36,631 nucleotides of DNA from Alphaproteobacteria bacterium (GTDB lineage: Bacteria; Pseudomonadota; Alphaproteobacteria; Rhodospirillales; WMHbin7), in assembly GCA_015232335.1 (NCBI GenBank), contig JADFZV010000034.1, positions 1 through 36,631 of the forward strand, given 5' to 3'. Under the pieces are notes generated by a model. It did no database searches. It saw nothing but the letters and a program-made list of their open reading frames with translations, and was not told where the DNA came from. Positions 34,071-36,631 of the stretch are shown in pieces (position 1 is the stretch's first letter; every line of letters begins with the position of its first letter). A program made the position numbers and the translations under genes.

Positions 34071-34607
34071 TTAGAAACGCCCCCGATTGGTCTGGGCCTG
34101 GCCCTGAATCTGATGGCAGGCCCCGCAGTTCGAGAGTTTGGCAGCCCCTCGCGACGCCACTTTGCGGCCATGCTCGCGCACGAACCAGTTGGTCTCGGTG
34201 ATCTTCAAGGGCCCGGTTCCGCGCCCGCCCGCGTAATTCACCAGATAGTTGGTGATCTGCTGATTGAGCTGCTGGCTGATGCTGGCATCCTCGCCGAAAT
34301 GATCCTTGAGGTTGCCCATGAGCGCCCGCCAGGAGCCTTCAGGCAGCGAACTGGGGGCAAAGGCCATATGGCAAGAGCCGCATTCCTTGACGGTAACGGG
34401 GTCGGTGGCCTGGGAGATCATGCCCGAACCGCCGCCGGCACCGCCGCCGAACTTGCCGCCGCCCGAGGCGCGGGCCGAACCCAGATCGGAAAGCAGGGGG
34501 GCCGCATAGAGGGCGCCCGCCACCAGCCCCAGCAGGGCCAGGGCCTTGGCGCGATTGCGCTTGGGCTTGTCAAGGGTAGGGGCTGTCTTGGGCTCGTGCT
34601 TGTCCAT
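34071..34607 (-). CDS. Diheme cytochrome c
   Basis: A protein of 178 residues. It has a basic N-terminus, one hydrophobic segment (ALALLGLVAGALYAAPLL), and a Gly-rich linker. Two haem-binding motifs follow: CGSCH at 76-80 and CGACH at 161-165. This matches the small DHC diheme cytochrome family of alphaproteobacteria, periplasmic electron carriers often tied to a cytochrome b561 or an oxygen-binding SHP cytochrome; neither is in this window. GAGGA lies about seven bases before the ATG. The hydrophobic segment may be a signal peptide or an anchor. Confidence 0.85.
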   Translation of the reverse strand: MDKHEPKTAPTLDKPKRNRAKALALLGLVAGALYAAPLLSDLGSARASGGGKFGGGAGGGSGMISQATDPVTVKECGSCHMAFAPSSLPEGSWRALMGNLKDHFGEDASISQQLNQQITNYLVNYAGGRGTGPLKITETNWFVREHGRKVASRGAAKLSNCGACHQIQGQAQTNRGRF

Positions 34608-34729
34608 GGAAGTCCTCGCTCATTGAATGACAGGGTCGAGAATGCCAAAGGCAAGATGAATGGCGCATGAACCGGGGCGAATATTTCTTCCCTGTTGACC
34701 TGTCCCCTGGCTTTTGGCACTGAGACAGT

Positions 34730-35614
34730 ATGCGAAGCCCCTTGAAGAAAACCACACTGATGTTAGGCCTTCAAGGGCTTCGGGCTCCGGTCGCTCTGGT
34801 CGGATGCGCCGAGCTTGAGCCCTTGATCCAATCCGTCCTTTGGGGCTGGCCGATCGAGCGGCTGGATTTGGGCCAGGCCCGTGCCGCCCCCGGAATCACC
34901 ATCCGGAAAGACCGGCAGGGCTACCGGCGCATCTCGGCCTGGAGCGACGGCAAAATCTTTTTCCCCCAGCCGGTGGATGCGGTCTGCGATTTCCTGGTCG
35001 ATCTGGTCAGGGCCTATATCCAAGACAATCCGCCGCTTCTCTGCCTGCATTGCGCGGCGGTAAAGACCGGGGCGGGGCTGGTGGTTTTCCCCTCCTCCTA
35101 CGCCGCAGGAAAAAGCACGCTGGCCATGCATATGGCGGCAGGCGGGGCTGAATTATTCGCAGACGATGTCATGCCGCTTCGCAAGGAAGACGGCTTTGGC
35201 ATCGCCCCCGGCATTCTGCCGCGCTTGCGCCTGCCCTTGCCTGAGGAGACCGGGCGGGGGCTGGCGGGCTTTTTGAAGGAGCGGGCGGCTGCCCACAGCC
35301 CCAGCTTTGCCTATTACGCCATGAAGCCTGGAGAGTTGGCAGCGCATGGTGAGGCCGCCCCCATCGCCGCCCTGGTGCTGTTGGAGCGTAAGCCAGGTCT
35401 TGCTGCGCGGATCGAGGAGGTGGGGACGGCGGAAATGCTGAAAAGCACAATTCTTCGCAATTTCTCGAAGTCGGTGCCGGGGATCGAGGTGCTGGATCGG
35501 CTGAATGTGCTGGTCAGTACAGCCAGACGCTTTCGTCTGACCTATGCCACCTCTGAGCAGGCGGTGGATTGCCTGAAAGGCCTGTTCCCCTTTGCATCCG
35601 AGAGCCGAAAATGA
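34730..35614 (+). CDS. HprK-related kinase (HPr-rel-A type)
   Basis: A protein of 294 residues related to HPr kinase/phosphorylase. Residues about 100-200 hold the core: LLCLHCAAVKTGAGLVVF, a modified P-loop PSSYAAGKST (K128; the first Gly of the motif is Ser), FADDVMPL (D145, D146) and GILPRLRLPLP. It is coupled to a PqqD-like gene by a 4-bp overlap. Such HprK-like/PqqD pairs occur as an orphan system in proteobacteria, and HprK-like kinases phosphorylate peptides in some lasso-peptide clusters. The substrate here is unknown. No phosphotransferase genes are nearby, so a classical HPr role is unlikely. Confidence 0.8.
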   Translation: MRSPLKKTTLMLGLQGLRAPVALVGCAELEPLIQSVLWGWPIERLDLGQARAAPGITIRKDRQGYRRISAWSDGKIFFPQPVDAVCDFLVDLVRAYIQDNPPLLCLHCAAVKTGAGLVVFPSSYAAGKSTLAMHMAAGGAELFADDVMPLRKEDGFGIAPGILPRLRLPLPEETGRGLAGFLKERAAAHSPSFAYYAMKPGELAAHGEAAPIAALVLLERKPGLAARIEEVGTAEMLKSTILRNFSKSVPGIEVLDRLNVLVSTARRFRLTYATSEQAVDCLKGLFPFASESRK

Positions 35615-35898
35615 GCCCCCTTGACCCCGAAGCCTTATACCAGCGCGCCCCCGGCGTGGAATTTCGCGAAACCGAGGGCGAAGTCTTCCTGGTGGGTCTT
35701 GATGGGGAATCGCTGTTTCACCTTAATCTGGTGGGCTCGGCGCTGTGGCGCTTGTTGGAGGAACCCATCTCGGCCCATGAGGCCGCCGAGATCTTGGGCG
35801 AGGCCTTCGCGGGCGTTAAGCCAAGCCGCATCAAGGCCGATACCCTGGCCCTGTTCAAACAGCTTCAGAAACGCGGCCTGATCGTCAGGGGGGGCTGA
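35611..35898 (+). CDS. PqqD family protein (RiPP recognition element)
   Basis: A protein of 95 residues with the PqqD winged-helix layout: VEFRETEGEVFLVGLDGESL, FHLNLVGSALWRLLEEPISA and a C-terminal helix ending LFKQLQKRGLIVRGG. PqqD-like domains bind leader peptides and present them to modifying enzymes. The ATG at 35611 overlaps the kinase stop (ATGA). It probably brings a peptide to the HprK-like kinase. No precursor or other maturase is recognised in the window. Confidence 0.85.
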   Translation: MSPLDPEALYQRAPGVEFRETEGEVFLVGLDGESLFHLNLVGSALWRLLEEPISAHEAAEILGEAFAGVKPSRIKADTLALFKQLQKRGLIVRGG

Positions 35899-36175
35899 GG
35901 GGGGCGAAAGCCCGGGCTCAGGGGATGGGCCCGGGAATGGGGGAAGCCCAAAGGGCAAATCAGCCAAGCCTACCTGAAAGGCCGTCCCCTCGATGTTTCC
36001 AGAGGCGGAGATTGTGCCCCCAACCTCGTTTAACATTCTCGACCCATACATACCAAATCCCTCAATGGTTGACTCTCTCATATATGCTGATAGTGTCATT
36101 GTGCGGCGGTAAAAGCGCTGCCTGCTCATTATGGCCCAACAACAATATCTTTATGTCTTAATTGCGTTTAAGGCG

Positions 36176-36631
36176 CTAATCTGATTTACCTGCTGCATAA
36201 GCAGCAGCACTCAAACACGTAAAAAAGAATAGAATGTTAAGTATTACTTGAAGACCAGACCCATTAGCCACCCCAAACGCAGCCCATATATTAGGAGACG
36301 AAAACCCCACAACATTCAATAGTATTATAATTGCAACAGCTGTAATTTTCCAATTCCTAGAAGAATCTATTGATTTTAAAATATTTACCTGTCTCCGTTT
36401 TATTTCCTCTGACGCTTCCGTTTGCTCGTTTGAAACAGTGGGGTGCGCGTGATTTGCCGGGTAGTCAGCTACCGATTTAGCGTTAACTTCTCGGGCAGGC
36501 ACTAATGATTGGTTGCGGATTACAAGAGTTTGGGACAAGCTTTTATGATGTAATGGTGTGTTTTCGGTAGGCGAATTTTCTTGAATTACTTGCCACTCAT
36601 CTCTTCTGAGTTGCTGGGGTAAATGTGCAGG
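36176..36631 (-). CDS. Partial small membrane protein, 5' end outside the window
   Basis: The frame is open from the stop at 36176 to the right edge, at least 151 codons. Internally the only start candidate I noted is a TTG at 36538, so the true start probably lies beyond 36631. The visible part has a polar N-terminal region (DEWQVIQENSPTENTPLHH), a charged stretch (EASEEIKRRQVNILKSID) and two membrane helices (ITAVAIIILLNVVGF and VILNILFFFTCLSAAAYAAG). The sequence is AT-rich compared with the flanking kinase and PqqD genes, suggesting recent transfer. I do not recognise the family. Confidence 0.6.
   Translation of the reverse strand, partial: PAHLPQQLRRDEWQVIQENSPTENTPLHHKSLSQTLVIRNQSLVPAREVNAKSVADYPANHAHPTVSNEQTEASEEIKRRQVNILKSIDSSRNWKITAVAIIILLNVVGFSSPNIWAAFGVANGSGLQVILNILFFFTCLSAAAYAAGKSD

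Overview
The window is GC-rich chromosomal DNA, most likely from an alphaproteobacterium of Rhodospirillales type. The signs are a DUF1476 (F1Fo ATPase zeta-like) gene, the order carA / yqeY-dnaG-rpoD with carA divergent, a Flp pilin followed by a CpaA/TadV prepilin peptidase, HPr-kinase-like plus PqqD-like genes, and dispersed repeats of a kind common in alphaproteobacterial genomes. The genus cannot be fixed from the sequence alone.

Layout. 1-2.4 kb: a TPR/O-GlcNAc-transferase-like (GT41, SPINDLY type) protein. 2.4-4.0 kb: a probable Tat-exported protein ending in an autoprocessing Hint domain, with two dispersed repeats inside its N-terminal coding region. 4.0-5.3 kb: two small hypothetical genes and a HEPN/MNT toxin-antitoxin pair. 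5.3-8.2 kb: an ABHD10-like hydrolase divergent from a GT4-GT9 glycosyltransferase pair that probably acts on cell-surface glycan. 8.3-12.4 kb: a membrane diguanylate cyclase, an NRDE/TANGO2 protein, and a tight operon DUF1476-YchJ-YkgJ-YchJ. 12.4-14.9 kb: a repeat pair, purB with a small companion gene, and a Crp-family regulator. 15.0-17.2 kb: Flp pilin, terminator, prepilin peptidase and a GT87-like membrane protein. 17.3-21.3 kb: a lipoprotein, pterin-4a-carbinolamine dehydratase, a DEAD-box helicase, higBA and carA. 21.5-25.8 kb: the macromolecular-synthesis cluster yqeY-dnaG-rpoD.

26.0-28.2 kb: a CAT-anticodon tRNA (best read as tRNA-Ile2) is followed by a compact 2.17-kb islet. It is more AT-rich than its surroundings and is bounded by an exact 17-bp copy of the tRNA 3' end. 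The islet carries only an XRE/ImmA-IrrE peptidase gene and a PIN-like nuclease gene; no integrase is visible. 28.2-34.6 kb: a COG4315 secreted protein, a diguanylate cyclase with two periplasmic solute-binding sensor domains, ahcY, a lipoprotein, and vapB followed by a vapC broken by two MITE-like hairpins, each bounded by CTAG. Next comes a diheme cytochrome c. 34.7-36.6 kb: an HprK-related kinase overlapping a PqqD-family (RiPP recognition element) gene, then an AT-rich partial membrane-protein gene running off the right edge.

The most interesting parts are the integrase-less tRNA islet, the twin-hairpin disruption of vapC, the Hint protein whose N-terminal extension is encoded by repeats, and the HprK-like/PqqD pair with no recognised precursor in view. 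The window also holds four toxin-antitoxin-type loci, one of them broken.
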